This document shows positions 9,733 through 19,805 of a stretch of 64,000 bases of DNA, piece by piece. The notes below the pieces were generated by a model, which saw only the letters and a list, made by a program, of their open reading frames with translations, had not been told where the DNA came from and did not search any database. Each line of letters starts with the position of its first letter. Within the stretch, counting starts at the first letter, position 1. The DNA is from Dyadobacter sp. NIV53 (GTDB taxonomy: Bacteria; Bacteroidota; Bacteroidia; Cytophagales; Spirosomataceae): the NCBI RefSeq assembly GCF_019711195.1, contig NZ_CP081299.1, positions 806,001-870,000 of the forward strand, given 5' to 3'. The position numbers were made by a program, and so were the translations under genes.

Positions 9733-11342
9733 CTGGCTGGATCCAGCAGGTTTAATCCTTCATAGGTTCCTACCCAGATATTTCCTGCCCTGTCCTGAAA
9801 AACCTTGGTTACAATATCGCCGCTTATACTGTTACTGTCATTAGGATTGTTCCTGTAATGGGTAAACTTCCCGCTATTGATATCGTAAAATTCCAACCCG
9901 CCCTTCCACGTGCCCAGCCAAATATTGCCATCCCGGTCCTTAAACAAATTATTTACGTCAGAAATACCCAGACTTAGCGGATCTCCCAGTTTGGGCATAT
10001 GGTGTTTAAATACTCCGGTTTTAATATTAAATAAATCAAATCCACCATTGTGGTAGCCTAATCCTAGCACATCCTGAGATACCTGGATAACCGCTATCAC
10101 ATAATCATTACTGATCGAATTTGGGTTGTTAATATCGTTTTTATAGTGCGTAAAGGTTTTTGTCTTTCTGTCAAACAGGTTCAAACCTCCACCATCAGTC
10201 CCGATCCAGATTTTATCAGGATCATTATCTCCGCAAATGGATAGTACAATGTTGTTGCTTAAACTTTGTGAACGGTTGGCAATGTTGCGGTAAGTGGTAA
10301 ATTTCTTCCCAAATTTTGGCAGAAAATTTACACCGCCAGCATAGGTCCCAATCCAGATATTTTCTGCCACATCACGATAAATGCAGTATACAGAATTGTT
10401 ACTTAAACTGGAATAATCTTCTTCTTCGTGTTTCAATGTTGTAAATTGTCCGGCATCAATATCATAAATGCTAATTCCGCCATTCTCCGTACCGATCCAT
10501 AATTTCCCATCCTTATTCTGAATAATGGAAAGTATGTCATTATGAGCAATGCTGTTCGTTTTACCAGGCTCATGCAAAAAATTGCGAAAAGTGTTACTAT
10601 CAGGTTGAAATACAGACAATCCGCCCCCATGTGTCCCTACCCAGATATCACCTTTTTTGTCCTTAAATAACGCTTTTATCCAGTCAGAATTTAGAGTGGT
10701 ATCATCCGGGCCTTTAAAGAATGCGCTGTATGTACCGTTTTCAGGATTGAACCTGTACAAACCTTTTTCAGATCCTACCCACAATGTCCCGTCGTTATCT
10801 TCAATGATACGCGTTATGTAACTGGCACTCTCTAGTTTTTTGTTTTGTCCGGCCAGCGGATAGGATTTGGACAAACCGCTTTTTTCATTAAATGACAGTA
10901 AACCGTGATTGGAGCCCAGCCAGATCCTGCCTTTACTGTCCTGAAAAATATCGTTAATACTGTGCTTTAAAGATGCGTGATTGTAGTGTTTAAAATTATT
11001 TTTATCCCTGTCAAACCTGTTCAGGCCGGCCGTAGTGGCAATCCATAAATCACCTTTTCTATCTTCCAGAATGTCCTGGATGTAACTGTCGTCAATACTG
11101 GTGCTGTCAGAAGATTCATGTTTGTAGTGCGAAAAGGTGTAGCCATCATATTTATTTAGCCCGTCCTCACTGCCAAACCATACAAAACCCTCTCTATCCA
11201 TCAGAATGGCACTGATATGGTTTTGCGATAATCCCTGGTTGGTAGACAGGTGTCTGAACCTGGGGGTTTGTCCTAATAATAATATAGGGTTAACGACCAG
11301 AATAAGCAGCCACAGGAAACAATTTACAGAAGGATATTTCAT
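9621..11342 (-). pseudogene. Two-component regulator propeller, N-terminal part of the frameshifted hybrid sensor
   Basis: ATG at 11342 with an N-terminal signal peptide (about residues 1-25), then repeated regulator-propeller blades (Reg_prop), each carrying forms of WIGT-GGG and F-HY or FTHYKN, filling the rest of the 573-residue frame. In this sensor class the N-terminal propeller domains lie in the periplasm and usually detect a glycan fragment. After about residue 537 the frame departs from family sequence and ends in an unrelated tail with a stop at 9621. The conserved sequence continues in another frame (7132-9732). The GH78 rhamnosidase lies next downstream of this gene's start, so a rhamnoside-type ligand is a reasonable guess, but no direct evidence links them. 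Confidence 0.85.
9727..9732 (-). other. Frameshift site in the hybrid sensor gene (A6 run on the coding strand)
   Basis: Upstream of the run the coding strand reads G-L-N-L-L-D-P-A and then leaves the conserved frame. Adding one A gives R-K-K-F-K-H-F-K-Y-S-D and continues straight into the downstream propeller and kinase frame. The two frames overlap from 9621 to about 9732, as expected from a single-base loss. Confidence 0.85.
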
Positions 11343-11499
11343 ATTGCATTAAACATGCAATAAAATTAACGAAAGTATCTCATATACCTCAATAATTCTA
11401 CATAAAAAACACTATTTTTAAATTTAGTTTGTAGAAATTATTTATATAAATTTTTATATTTATATTTTTTATCATTATTATTAAATTTATTCGGCTTAA

Positions 11500-11538
11500 A
11501 AAAGTACGGGGAAGTACCGATATTTCCGGCACCTCCCC
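11500..11538 (-). terminator. Strong intrinsic terminator of the rhamnosidase gene
   Basis: On the minus strand the RNA would form a 12-bp stem (arms at 508-519 and 527-538 of the 11 kb block, two G-U pairs) with a 7-base loop, then UACUUUUUU. It starts 26 bases after the rhamnosidase stop. The other strand is less U-rich, so it probably works mainly on the minus strand. Confidence 0.75.
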
Positions 11539-11564
11539 TGATCATATTACTATGAACTAAATGT

Positions 11565-14500
11565 TCAGTTACGGATGTCAAAAGTATATTCTCCCGAACC
11601 AAGCGGAATAATCACCTGTCCCTCCGACTGGCTTACCCCTTTCCATTTTGCTACACTTTTGCCATTTTCACTGATCTGATCCAGGTTTTTGGCCGGTAGA
11701 TAAAGTGCAGCGGTTGTATTGGCAGGAATACTTGTTTTATAGATCCATCCGTTTGTCGTGAGCCTCCATTCACTGCTGATCCTGCCATAAACCGAATCGT
11801 AATAACCCTTGGCAAACTTCATTTTTTTGTCCGGATCAGGCGTTGGTTTCAGGATAAATTCTTTAAAACCTGCCTTTTCCGGATGTCTTTGAATTCCCAG
11901 GGAATTATTATACATCCAGGCTGCTACCGCTCCAAACGAATAATGATTAAAGGAATTCATGCTGTTATTCCCGCCAAATCCTTTGTCTAATGTATAAGAA
12001 TTGAGCCGTTCCCAAATGGATGTCGCACCATTGACAACAGAATATAACCACGAAGGGTAATCCTGTTGCTGCAAAAGCCGGTAAGCATTGGCATCATTGC
12101 CATTCTCGGACAATGCTTCGGCGACCGATGCAGTTCCCAGGAAACCTGTCATTAAGGAATAAGCAGGACGTTCAATACCTTCATCATCTTTATTTTTCCG
12201 TTCTATCGTTTCGTTCAGAGCAGCAATGGCAAAAGGTTTATTTTCTTCACTGAAAACTCCTAATGCAAGTGGAATAGCGTAGGAAGCCTGTGTATCAATT
12301 ACCTGTCCTTTATCTGATTTCTGGTTTTGCTGCTGCTGGTTCGGCGGCCCGAATGAAGGTGCTTTCACGCCTGATTTTATTGTTTTATGTGAAGATTTAT
12401 CAAAATAAATTTCGTTAAATACCTGTTTGACTTCACTTTGCCTTTTCCCAAACAGAGCTGCATCGTCCTGCTTGCCAAGGATAGTTGCTACTTTTTGCAT
12501 AATTTCCAGATCATACGAAAAATAGGCCATCCAGAATAACGTATTATCATTCTTGTTTCCTTCCGGACTTAGCCAGTCACCCAGCGGCCCTTCATTCAGA
12601 ATTCCAGTTGTTTTTTCAACTTTTGATTCCAAAAAAACAATGTAACGCTTCATTGCATCATAATGTTCTTTCAAAAGTGCGATATCTCCATACTGGCGGT
12701 ACGTTTCCCAGGCCACTATAATTCCCGCACTCCCCCATAGTGTTCCACCAAAACCTCCGCCCATTGGCGCAACATCCGTAAAACGTCCATTTTCGGCCTG
12801 TACATCACGCATGGCCAGCATGTGCCTTCTCAAAAAGAGATCTGCATTGGTAAGATACGTGGCACTTTTTGAGAAAACAGAAATGTCCCCGCTCCATCCC
12901 ATCCTTTCATTTCGGGCAGGCGTATCAGTGGGTATCGAAAGAAAATTACTGCGGAGCGACCAGGTAATGTTTTGCCAGAGCTTGTTAACCAGTGGATTCG
13001 AAGTTTCATAAGCCGACGATAAAGACGAAATAGAACTGATCACCAATCCTTTTACGTCGGTTACCGGAACTGGCTGGTCCAGGCCTGTCAGTTCAAGATA
13101 ACGGTAGCCATGAAAAGTAAACCGTGGCTGAATCGTTTCGTTACCGCCTTTCAGAATATAAAGATCCTGGGTAAGCGCCGCGCGGATATTTTCCATCATC
13201 ACCATACCCGTATTCTCCTTGTATTCCGCCAGGCCTGGATACTTCACTTCGGCATATCGCAAGGTAATTACCTGTCCTTTTTTACCATTTTTTATCAGTA
13301 TCTGCGGGAAACCAACCATGTTCTGCCCCATGTCGTACACAAATACTTTTGGCCTCACTTCCTCTACTTTTTGCGCAGGCATCGTTTTCACCAGGCTTGC
13401 ATTGCTGCCCATTTGTCCCGTAAGCCGGAAATCCTTATAATCCAACGTCGATTTCCTGCCCATAAAATCAGTAAATGTTCCCAGATACGTGCTTCCTTCG
13501 AGCGGCACTTCGACTGCCGGTTTCCAACCTGAATCATTATAAGAGGCAGTTGCCCAGTCTTTGATTAAAATTTCTTTCGTAGCGTCGTACACTTCCCCCT
13601 GAAAAAAGGAACCATAGCGAACCGGGCCATCATTGAAAAACTTCCAGTTATTCGGATTTGATGTTATAATCTGTTCTGAACCATCAGAATATGTTATGAC
13701 GATTTTGCTCAGCAATGACTGGCGGTCACCAAAATAATTCCAGCTTTCACCACTGAATGTGATATTCCCGCTCCACCAGCCTTCACTTAACCACGCCCCT
13801 ATCGCATTTTTCTGTCCTTGTTTCAGCTCAGCAGTAATATCATAGGTCTGATACATGTGGTGTTTATTGTACTGCGTCAATCCCGGATTGAAGTAATCGT
13901 TACTTACCCGGTTTCCATTCAGGTACAACTCATAAATTCCACGAGCGGTAACGTACAACCTGGCATTTGCAATCTTTTTGGCCTCTATAGTAAAAGTGTT
14001 TCTCAGCATTGGTGCCGCATTCCGGCTTGGATTCGCAACAACAAGCGCAGAACCTTTAATGATATATTCGTTATTTTCGACTGTCAGGTTTTCAGATTTA
14101 AAAATACCTGCATAAGGTTTTTTATCAGGAACTTCTGTAAACAAAGTATTGGAAGGAAAACGATAATTCCTGATCTCAACCTGTGAAAAACGAGCCGTCT
14201 GGTTTTCAGTCACCTTAAAACCAATATCAGCGAGCATGGGAAAACTGATAAAATTGTTTCCGCTGCCAACCGGATTAAGATTGATCCCACGTGGAGCGAA
14301 TGGAGAAGGCGAGGCATTTGTTTTCTCTTTCAGTTTATTAGTTTCATCTTTTCCATCTACCAGAATTTCAAACAAACCGAAATTACATTCCGCCAGAATC
14401 GTATGCTTTTCATACTTATTGGTGTTATTAATCAGTTTCTGAGGAATTTCAAGGCTTTTAAACGGCACATCAGCTTTGTCATCTTTGGAATAACCAACCC

Positions 14501-15179
14501 TGTAAATATTAATTTTGGCAAGCCCATCCGGTGAATCAGTAACCGATGAAATATCAAGCTCGAAAGCAATATAACTCTCATTCAGTCCGTTAGCCATGCC
14601 CATCAGGTTCAGGTCTTTGTTCATCAGCCGCTTATCGTTGGCACCGATCACAAAAGCTGCCCTTGTAGAACTAGTGGTTTTATCCAGCTGTATCCCGTAC
14701 TGAAACTTGAAAACGGATAAGTAATGAGAATAAAATACAAGGTCATCGTTACCGCCGCCAATCCATTTAGCTCCCGACCATGCCGAAATATCCGGATTCA
14801 TCAGGCCGATTTCAAACCATGATTCCGCACCTGATAGGGCCCCTGTATTATCCCACACCGTTACCTTCCATGTATATCTTGTCGTTGGTTTCAGGGTTGT
14901 TCCGGCATATTCAATACCATGCGAAAGGTCCGAACTCACTTTTTTCGAATCCCATACTGTCTGGTTTTTCTGATCGGATACGACAATCTGCCATGCCTTT
15001 TGGGCATAACCTTTTTTCGCATCCAATGCCTTCATTTGCCAGGAAAAATGCGGATTGGCCTGATCTGTCCCCAACGGAGCCTGCTGGTAATCAACGTTCA
15101 GATTTTCAATGGTAACCCGTGCAAAAACAGGGCAGAAAAATGACAGACAGATTAAAAAAGTAAAGGTCAGGATTTTCAT
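11565..15179 (-). CDS. Alpha-L-rhamnosidase, GH78 family, secreted
   Basis: 1,204 residues. Signal peptide (about 1-20), N-terminal Ig-like domain (about 22-125), a beta-sandwich insertion of about 190 residues (roughly 150-345, probably lectin-like), then the rhamnosidase N domain, concanavalin-like domain and (alpha/alpha)6 catalytic domain, and a C-terminal beta domain. The catalytic region shows the family motif DTPARNERMGWSGD, with Asp and Glu as the expected acid/base pair. It should release terminal alpha-L-rhamnose from plant or microbial glycans in the periplasm or outside the cell. The protein is longer than many GH78 enzymes because of the insertion. The gene is monocistronic, with its own terminator, and is divergent from the response regulator. 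No SusCD pair is adjacent. Confidence 0.92.
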   Translation of the reverse strand: MKILTFTFLICLSFFCPVFARVTIENLNVDYQQAPLGTDQANPHFSWQMKALDAKKGYAQKAWQIVVSDQKNQTVWDSKKVSSDLSHGIEYAGTTLKPTTRYTWKVTVWDNTGALSGAESWFEIGLMNPDISAWSGAKWIGGGNDDLVFYSHYLSVFKFQYGIQLDKTTSSTRAAFVIGANDKRLMNKDLNLMGMANGLNESYIAFELDISSVTDSPDGLAKINIYRVGYSKDDKADVPFKSLEIPQKLINNTNKYEKHTILAECNFGLFEILVDGKDETNKLKEKTNASPSPFAPRGINLNPVGSGNNFISFPMLADIGFKVTENQTARFSQVEIRNYRFPSNTLFTEVPDKKPYAGIFKSENLTVENNEYIIKGSALVVANPSRNAAPMLRNTFTIEAKKIANARLYVTARGIYELYLNGNRVSNDYFNPGLTQYNKHHMYQTYDITAELKQGQKNAIGAWLSEGWWSGNITFSGESWNYFGDRQSLLSKIVITYSDGSEQIITSNPNNWKFFNDGPVRYGSFFQGEVYDATKEILIKDWATASYNDSGWKPAVEVPLEGSTYLGTFTDFMGRKSTLDYKDFRLTGQMGSNASLVKTMPAQKVEEVRPKVFVYDMGQNMVGFPQILIKNGKKGQVITLRYAEVKYPGLAEYKENTGMVMMENIRAALTQDLYILKGGNETIQPRFTFHGYRYLELTGLDQPVPVTDVKGLVISSISSLSSAYETSNPLVNKLWQNITWSLRSNFLSIPTDTPARNERMGWSGDISVFSKSATYLTNADLFLRRHMLAMRDVQAENGRFTDVAPMGGGFGGTLWGSAGIIVAWETYRQYGDIALLKEHYDAMKRYIVFLESKVEKTTGILNEGPLGDWLSPEGNKNDNTLFWMAYFSYDLEIMQKVATILGKQDDAALFGKRQSEVKQVFNEIYFDKSSHKTIKSGVKAPSFGPPNQQQQNQKSDKGQVIDTQASYAIPLALGVFSEENKPFAIAALNETIERKNKDDEGIERPAYSLMTGFLGTASVAEALSENGNDANAYRLLQQQDYPSWLYSVVNGATSIWERLNSYTLDKGFGGNNSMNSFNHYSFGAVAAWMYNNSLGIQRHPEKAGFKEFILKPTPDPDKKMKFAKGYYDSVYGRISSEWRLTTNGWIYKTSIPANTTAALYLPAKNLDQISENGKSVAKWKGVSQSEGQVIIPLGSGEYTFDIRN

Positions 15180-15520
15180 GTTTTAAATTTGATTACAAAA
15201 TAATTGTTTGGTAAGAACCTTCTGTTTGTTAAAAGCCAAATAAAAGATTCTCTCCTGTTGCAATAAATATAATCAAATCAAGAAATATTTAAACCCCGGC
15301 AAAAGGAGAAACGGATCATTGGCTAATAAAAACAAGTGATGTTATGAGAATAAACGAAAAATAACCTGATGTTTTTAAAAAACTAATAAGTATAACCAGT
15401 AACTAAAATAATCGTTGTATTACAAAAATTCCGAGCTACATTGTGCGGTACAAATAACTGAAGCAGGCTTTTAATTATTTTATACAATTACTATATAGGT
15501 TACACATTAACTACTTGACC
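15180..15520. other. Divergent intergenic region, rhamnosidase / response regulator
   Basis: 341 AT-rich bases holding both promoters by position. I found no clear TAnnTTTG box, riboswitch or long inverted repeat, and no plausible reading frame. Confidence 0.5.
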
Positions 15521-16399
15521 ATGAATCATGTAAAGTCTGTATACATAGCTGATGATGACCAGGAAGACCGCTTGCTCATTCGGGAATCTTTGGAAAATAT
15601 TAACAGGGAAATTAATATAACCGAGATTGAAAATGGAGTTGAGTTACTGGATCAGCTTAACAATACCGACCAGGAAAATCCGGCACTAATAATACTGGAT
15701 ATGAACATGCCACGTATGAGCGGTCTTGAGACACTTAATAAAATAAGATCAAGCGCCAGTTTACAAAATGTACCGGTTATAATGGTTTCCACCAGCTCCG
15801 ATCAGCTCCTGATCAACCTGGCTTATGATGAAGGGATTAGCGCTTATATTACGAAACCAGTCAATATTCACCAATACAAGCTCATGGCAGAAGCCATTCA
15901 TGTATGTTACCTGAACAGTCGTCCTACACTTGTACATTACTCAGGATCTGGCAATTTTAAAAATAAAAGTGTCCTGATCATCGAGGACAATGCTGACCAC
16001 TGGGATCTGATGAATTATTGGCTAAGTAAAAGTACACCTGAATTAAAAATTACAAGGGTAAATGGTAAGGCAAGTGCTTTAAACTATCTAACTAATGAAT
16101 ATTTAGCCATGTCTCCATCAATCGGACTAATCCTTCTGGATCTTTATTTGCCAAACAGAAAAGATGGTTTAAGTTTGCTGAATTCAATCCGGTATTTTTT
16201 TCTTTATCATAATCTGCCTTTGGTACCAATTGTAATATTCAGTTCATCCGGTGACCAGCAGGATATACAGGCGAGCTACCAGAATTACGCAAGTGCTTAT
16301 ATCATCAAATCACCAGACCTGAATCAGTCATTTTCCTACCTTAAAGATCTGTGTTATTTTTGGTGGAATATTATAACAGTTCAGAACAAAGAACATTAA
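15521..16399 (+). CDS. Double-receiver response regulator without output domain
   Basis: 292 residues counted from ATG 15521; a TTG two codons earlier is less likely. Receiver 1 covers about 5-125, with the acidic pair (ADDDQ), phospho-acceptor Asp in ILDMNMPRMSG and a conserved Lys in ITKP. Receiver 2 covers about 150-285 (IIEDN, LLDLYLPNRKDG, IIKSP) and keeps acidic pocket, Asp and Lys; both could be phosphorylated. No DNA-binding or enzymatic domain follows. REC-only proteins of this kind act as phosphate shuttles or sinks, or through protein contacts. No histidine kinase is adjacent; the broken hybrid kinase lies about 4 kb away. Its partner is unknown. Confidence 0.85.
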   Translation: MNHVKSVYIADDDQEDRLLIRESLENINREINITEIENGVELLDQLNNTDQENPALIILDMNMPRMSGLETLNKIRSSASLQNVPVIMVSTSSDQLLINLAYDEGISAYITKPVNIHQYKLMAEAIHVCYLNSRPTLVHYSGSGNFKNKSVLIIEDNADHWDLMNYWLSKSTPELKITRVNGKASALNYLTNEYLAMSPSIGLILLDLYLPNRKDGLSLLNSIRYFFLYHNLPLVPIVIFSSSGDQQDIQASYQNYASAYIIKSPDLNQSFSYLKDLCYFWWNIITVQNKEH

Positions 16400-16559
16400 C
16401 TATTTCCTGTATTGTGTAGAACTATTATTAGTATACGTCAATCATTTGAGGATAATTAAAATCCTGCTTCATTATTACAAATTTGTCTGGTAACACCAAA
16501 AAAGATCGCCTTAGGGCAAATACACCGGCCTCACTAAAACCTAAAACAGGAATATGTTT

Positions 16560-16829
16560 TCAGGGGTACAATTTTTTTAGAGTTGCTTCCATTTCAGCCA
16601 GTCTCTGTTTTATTCTCTCATTATCTGATTTCAATCGCGCAAATTCAGGATCAAAATGACCGTTATCGTCTGTTAGCAACAAATGCCGGCATGAATATTT
16701 TTTCCTCCAGATACAGAATGCCGTTAGCAGAGCTTGTTGATAGAATGCCGTTTTTAAAGTTCTATCCTTTTCGCTTTCTTTTAAAACAGACCAGTTTTGC
16801 TCTACAAACCATTTTCCATTTTTTTTCAT
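16560..16829 (-). CDS. Hypothetical small protein with C-terminal coiled coil (89 aa)
   Basis: ATG at 16829. The C-terminal 30 residues (about 60-89) form a heptad-like charged helix (ARLKSDNERIKQRLAEMEA), preceded by a segment rich in basic and aromatic residues. I do not recognise a family. A frame of similar length exists on the opposite strand (16583-16831), but its composition looks less protein-like. The coiled coil recalls the leader part of some transposase or regulatory proteins, but nothing else supports that. It may be a small gene or a remnant. Confidence 0.4.
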   Translation of the reverse strand: MKKNGKWFVEQNWSVLKESEKDRTLKTAFYQQALLTAFCIWRKKYSCRHLLLTDDNGHFDPEFARLKSDNERIKQRLAEMEATLKKLYP

Positions 16830-17390
16830 AGAATAAAACAAATGATAGATACAACCAATGATTAATACAACCGCTAAGTATTTATCTCATGTCAGCAAAA
16901 TCAAATTTGAGTCGGTTGATCCCTTCACAAAGATAATTCAGGTTCGGTTTGTGCAATTGAGTCAGAGATGTTGAGACTCATAATGTTAAGCGAAATAGTT
17001 TCTTTCAATTGTACTAATTTATAAACGTGTTTTTTCAGTTATAATTTTACGTTTATGAACCCTCTGGATAAATAAATCCGGATGTTCTGACAGCCGGTTA
17101 TTAAAGGGAAATTAATAATTCGATTAATGCCATCGATCTGACACCACTTAAACCTTGAAGGAATATTCTACCTGCAAAACTTATACGTCACAAAATTAAA
17201 AAGCCTAATGCGGGATGGCAATAGCTAAAACTAGCTATAAAAGAGTATCCAACTATGGAGAGTGCTGTTTTTCAAATGAAACATGCAGCTGGAAATTAAA
17301 ATATGAAGCAGTATTAATACCGTAGGCAGGCAGTATCTTACCTACGGTAATTGATTAGTTTTTACAATGATCAGTCTGAATTAACCCAAA
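16830..17390. other. Intergenic region upstream of nothing obvious
   Basis: 561 AT-rich bases. The only structures I see are a short palindrome ATAGCT-N6-AGCTAT at 17221-17238 and the terminator-like repeat at 17318-17349. No convincing reading frame or RNA gene. Confidence 0.5.
17318..17349 (-). terminator. Putative terminator of the sugar-oxidation operon
   Basis: Perfect 9-bp inverted repeat TACCGTAGG / CCTACGGTA with a 14-base spacer, about 40 bases after the GMC oxidoreductase stop on the minus strand. No strong U tract follows, so termination strength is uncertain. Confidence 0.45.
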
Positions 17391-19106
17391 CTACAAATTC
17401 TGTTTTTTCAATTCTTTTACTGCATGATCCGCTGCCCTGGCGGTCATGGCCATGTAGGTTATAGACGGATTTACGCAGGAAGAAGATACCATGGCGGCAC
17501 CATCCGTTACAAATACATTCTTACAGGCATGTATCTGGTTGAATTTATTGAGAACCGATGTTTTCGGGTCCTTTCCCATCCGGGCTGTTCCCATATCATG
17601 GATTCCAAGTCCCAGGTGAGTATCCTGGCGGTTATATCCTGATACGTTCTGAAAACCGGCAGCCTCGAGCATTTCCACAGCTGAGTGCATCATATCCTTG
17701 CGCATCGCTAATTCATTCTCTCCAAAAGCGGCGTCAAAAACGATTAGTGGTACGCCCCATTTGTCTTTTTTATCTTTATCCAGGAACATACGGTTTTCAG
17801 GATTGGGCAATACTTCACCAAACCCGCCAAAACCAATACCCCAGCTTCCTGGCCGGGTCAGATCTTCTTTGAAAGTCGCGCCGAATCCCTCCTGGGCAAC
17901 ACCACGTTTCCAGTCTGTACGGCTGGCACCACCCTGGTAACCAAAACCTCGCAGATAACTTTGCTTATCACTTCCCCAATTTCTGAACTTAGGAATGTAA
18001 AGGGCATTGGGACGCTGGCCAAAAACATAATCTTTGTCGAAACCTTCAACGGTGGCAGTGGCGCCAACTCCCAGATGGTGGTCCATAATATTACGCCCCA
18101 CCTGATCACTATCATTGCCCAATCCGGTTGCAAAACGGCCGGACTTTGAGTTAAGCAGCAAACCGGCAGTATTCATGGAGCCGGCATTGAGAAATATAAT
18201 TTTGGCATAATACTCTTCCACCGCCATGGTAACCTGGTTGATCACCCTGACACCTTTTGCTTTTTGTGTTTTTTCATCATACAGCACTTCAGTGGCAATG
18301 GTGTCATGCAGAATGGTCAGTTTTTGTGTTTTTTTAGCTGCCGGAATAGATCCGGACAAAGAGCTGTAATAGGCTCCATACGGACATCCGCGGCTGCATT
18401 TGCTTCTGTACTGGCAGGAAGCACGTCCCAGATCTGTATGCCAGGATTGCGGACTCGTCAGATTGGCAACACGGCCGATGGTAACCGGTCGGTTTAGCTT
18501 TTTCAGCATCATTTCCCGGAAATGAAGTTCCGGTGCCTGCATGGGCATTGCGGGCAGAAAATGACCATCCGGCAGCACTTCCAATCCTTCCTTTTGCCCG
18601 CTGATACCTACAAATTTTTCCACATGTGTGTACCAGGGTTCCAGATCATCGTACCGGATCGGCCAGTCAATGGCGATACCATCTTTGGCATTTGCTTCAA
18701 AATCATTACGGTTGAGCCGGTATGACTGCCGTCCCCAGTGCATCGACTTGCCACCTGTGTGATATGCCCGGATCCAGTCGAAAGGACGTTTTTCTATATA
18801 AGGATTCTTCTTGTCGTCGGTAAAAAACTCACCCGTTTCTTCATTTGCAAGGTTTCCAAAACGGCTGTTTGCCCAGTATTCTTCGGCAGAATGAATTGAT
18901 ATTTTTCCACGGTGCTGAAATTCCCACGGGCCTTTCATGGCGGTATCGTAATCTTCTATATGTTTTACTTCACGGCCACGTTCAAGCATCAGAACCTGCA
19001 AACCTTTTTCAGTCAGTTCTTTTGCTGCCATTCCGCCGGTCATTCCTGACCCGACCACAATGGCATCATAACGATGTGTTTTTGAAACAGTTAAATTTAA
19101 GTTCAT
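17391..19106 (-). CDS. GMC family oxidoreductase (FAD-dependent sugar dehydrogenase)
   Basis: 571 residues. The N-terminal Rossmann FAD site is GSGMTGG (about 17-23), preceded by a beta strand and followed by the acidic residue in LERGRE. The C-terminal GMC domain carries HDMGTARMG and NPSITYMAMTAR motifs with the expected catalytic His/Asn region. There is no signal peptide, as is usual when a GMC subunit is exported by hitchhiking on a Tat-signal partner. It is the last gene of a three-gene operon, 12 bases after the gluconate-2-dehydrogenase-subunit-3-like gene, with the cytochrome c fusion first. Such sets oxidise sugars, sugar acids or glycosides in the periplasm and pass electrons to the respiratory chain. 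The exact substrate is not visible. Confidence 0.9.
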   Translation of the reverse strand: MNLNLTVSKTHRYDAIVVGSGMTGGMAAKELTEKGLQVLMLERGREVKHIEDYDTAMKGPWEFQHRGKISIHSAEEYWANSRFGNLANEETGEFFTDDKKNPYIEKRPFDWIRAYHTGGKSMHWGRQSYRLNRNDFEANAKDGIAIDWPIRYDDLEPWYTHVEKFVGISGQKEGLEVLPDGHFLPAMPMQAPELHFREMMLKKLNRPVTIGRVANLTSPQSWHTDLGRASCQYRSKCSRGCPYGAYYSSLSGSIPAAKKTQKLTILHDTIATEVLYDEKTQKAKGVRVINQVTMAVEEYYAKIIFLNAGSMNTAGLLLNSKSGRFATGLGNDSDQVGRNIMDHHLGVGATATVEGFDKDYVFGQRPNALYIPKFRNWGSDKQSYLRGFGYQGGASRTDWKRGVAQEGFGATFKEDLTRPGSWGIGFGGFGEVLPNPENRMFLDKDKKDKWGVPLIVFDAAFGENELAMRKDMMHSAVEMLEAAGFQNVSGYNRQDTHLGLGIHDMGTARMGKDPKTSVLNKFNQIHACKNVFVTDGAAMVSSSCVNPSITYMAMTARAADHAVKELKKQNL

Positions 19107-19118
19107 GGTGTGGCTAAG

Positions 19119-19727
19119 TTAATAGGCGAAAGATTTTTGGTTTGGCAGCAACTGGATCATTTCCAGTTTGCCGGGAATTGGCACGTAATCAAACGAAGCT
19201 TTCAAGCCAGCTTCCGAAGTAAAATATCCAAGCAGGGTAAGTTCTTTCATGAGCCTCCAGTAAGGCAATCCTTTCACCTGATCCTTCATTTGTTCCCGGT
19301 CGTCATTATCACCCATTTTAGTTTGCTGTACCTGATAGGCTTTCATCAGTTCTACCGATTCTTTTTCTACCAGTTTCAGTGTTTCTGTTTTTTCAGCACT
19401 GCTTTGGGATAAGAAATTTCGCTTTTCCAAATCCTCCAATCCTGCCTGAAAACTCATGTGCTCAGGTCTACGATAACAATCCCTGATCATCATCTCAACA
19501 AAATCAGGTACGCCTGCATCTTTCGCCCCTGGTGTGGCGGTACGCGGGATGATCAGCTCAGATACTTCTGCAATGATCTGCTTTTGGTTTTCTGTCACCG
19601 TAAATTCCGACATGGATGCAGGAACAGGCAATTTATTTTCCTGGTATTCCATCGCCAGCAGTGTGGGTGCGGAAAATGTTCCGCCCAGCATTACGGCAAC
19701 ATTTCTGAGGGCATCTCTTCTGTTCAT
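19119..19727 (-). CDS. Gluconate 2-dehydrogenase subunit 3 family protein, Tat signal
   Basis: 202 residues from ATG 19727. A frame extension to TTG 19772 adds 15 residues in front of the export signal, so I reject it. The N-terminus MNRRDALRNVAVMLGG is a twin-arginine signal, followed by the subunit-3 domain (about 45-195) with the IIPRTATPGAKDAGVPDF motif typical of this family. This small subunit pairs with GMC flavoproteins and probably carries the complex through the Tat pathway. It lies between the cytochrome c fusion gene (78 bases upstream) and the GMC gene (12 bases downstream), which fits a dehydrogenase complex. Confidence 0.9.
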   Translation of the reverse strand: MNRRDALRNVAVMLGGTFSAPTLLAMEYQENKLPVPASMSEFTVTENQKQIIAEVSELIIPRTATPGAKDAGVPDFVEMMIRDCYRRPEHMSFQAGLEDLEKRNFLSQSSAEKTETLKLVEKESVELMKAYQVQQTKMGDNDDREQMKDQVKGLPYWRLMKELTLLGYFTSEAGLKASFDYVPIPGKLEMIQLLPNQKSFAY

Positions 19728-19805
19728 GGTGTTTTCAGGATAATATGGGGAAAAATTTGTCTTTGTGCTCAAAAGCGAAGGAGTTTCGGTTTCTAACCGT
19801 TCATC

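Noticed and set aside
16583..16831. Plus-strand frame opposite the small coiled-coil gene
   Set aside because: Its sequence has no coiled coil or domain features, and the minus-strand frame reads more like a protein.
19728..19772. TTG start extending the subunit-3-like protein by 15 residues
   Set aside because: It would place residues before the twin-arginine signal; the internal ATG fits the Tat signal better.
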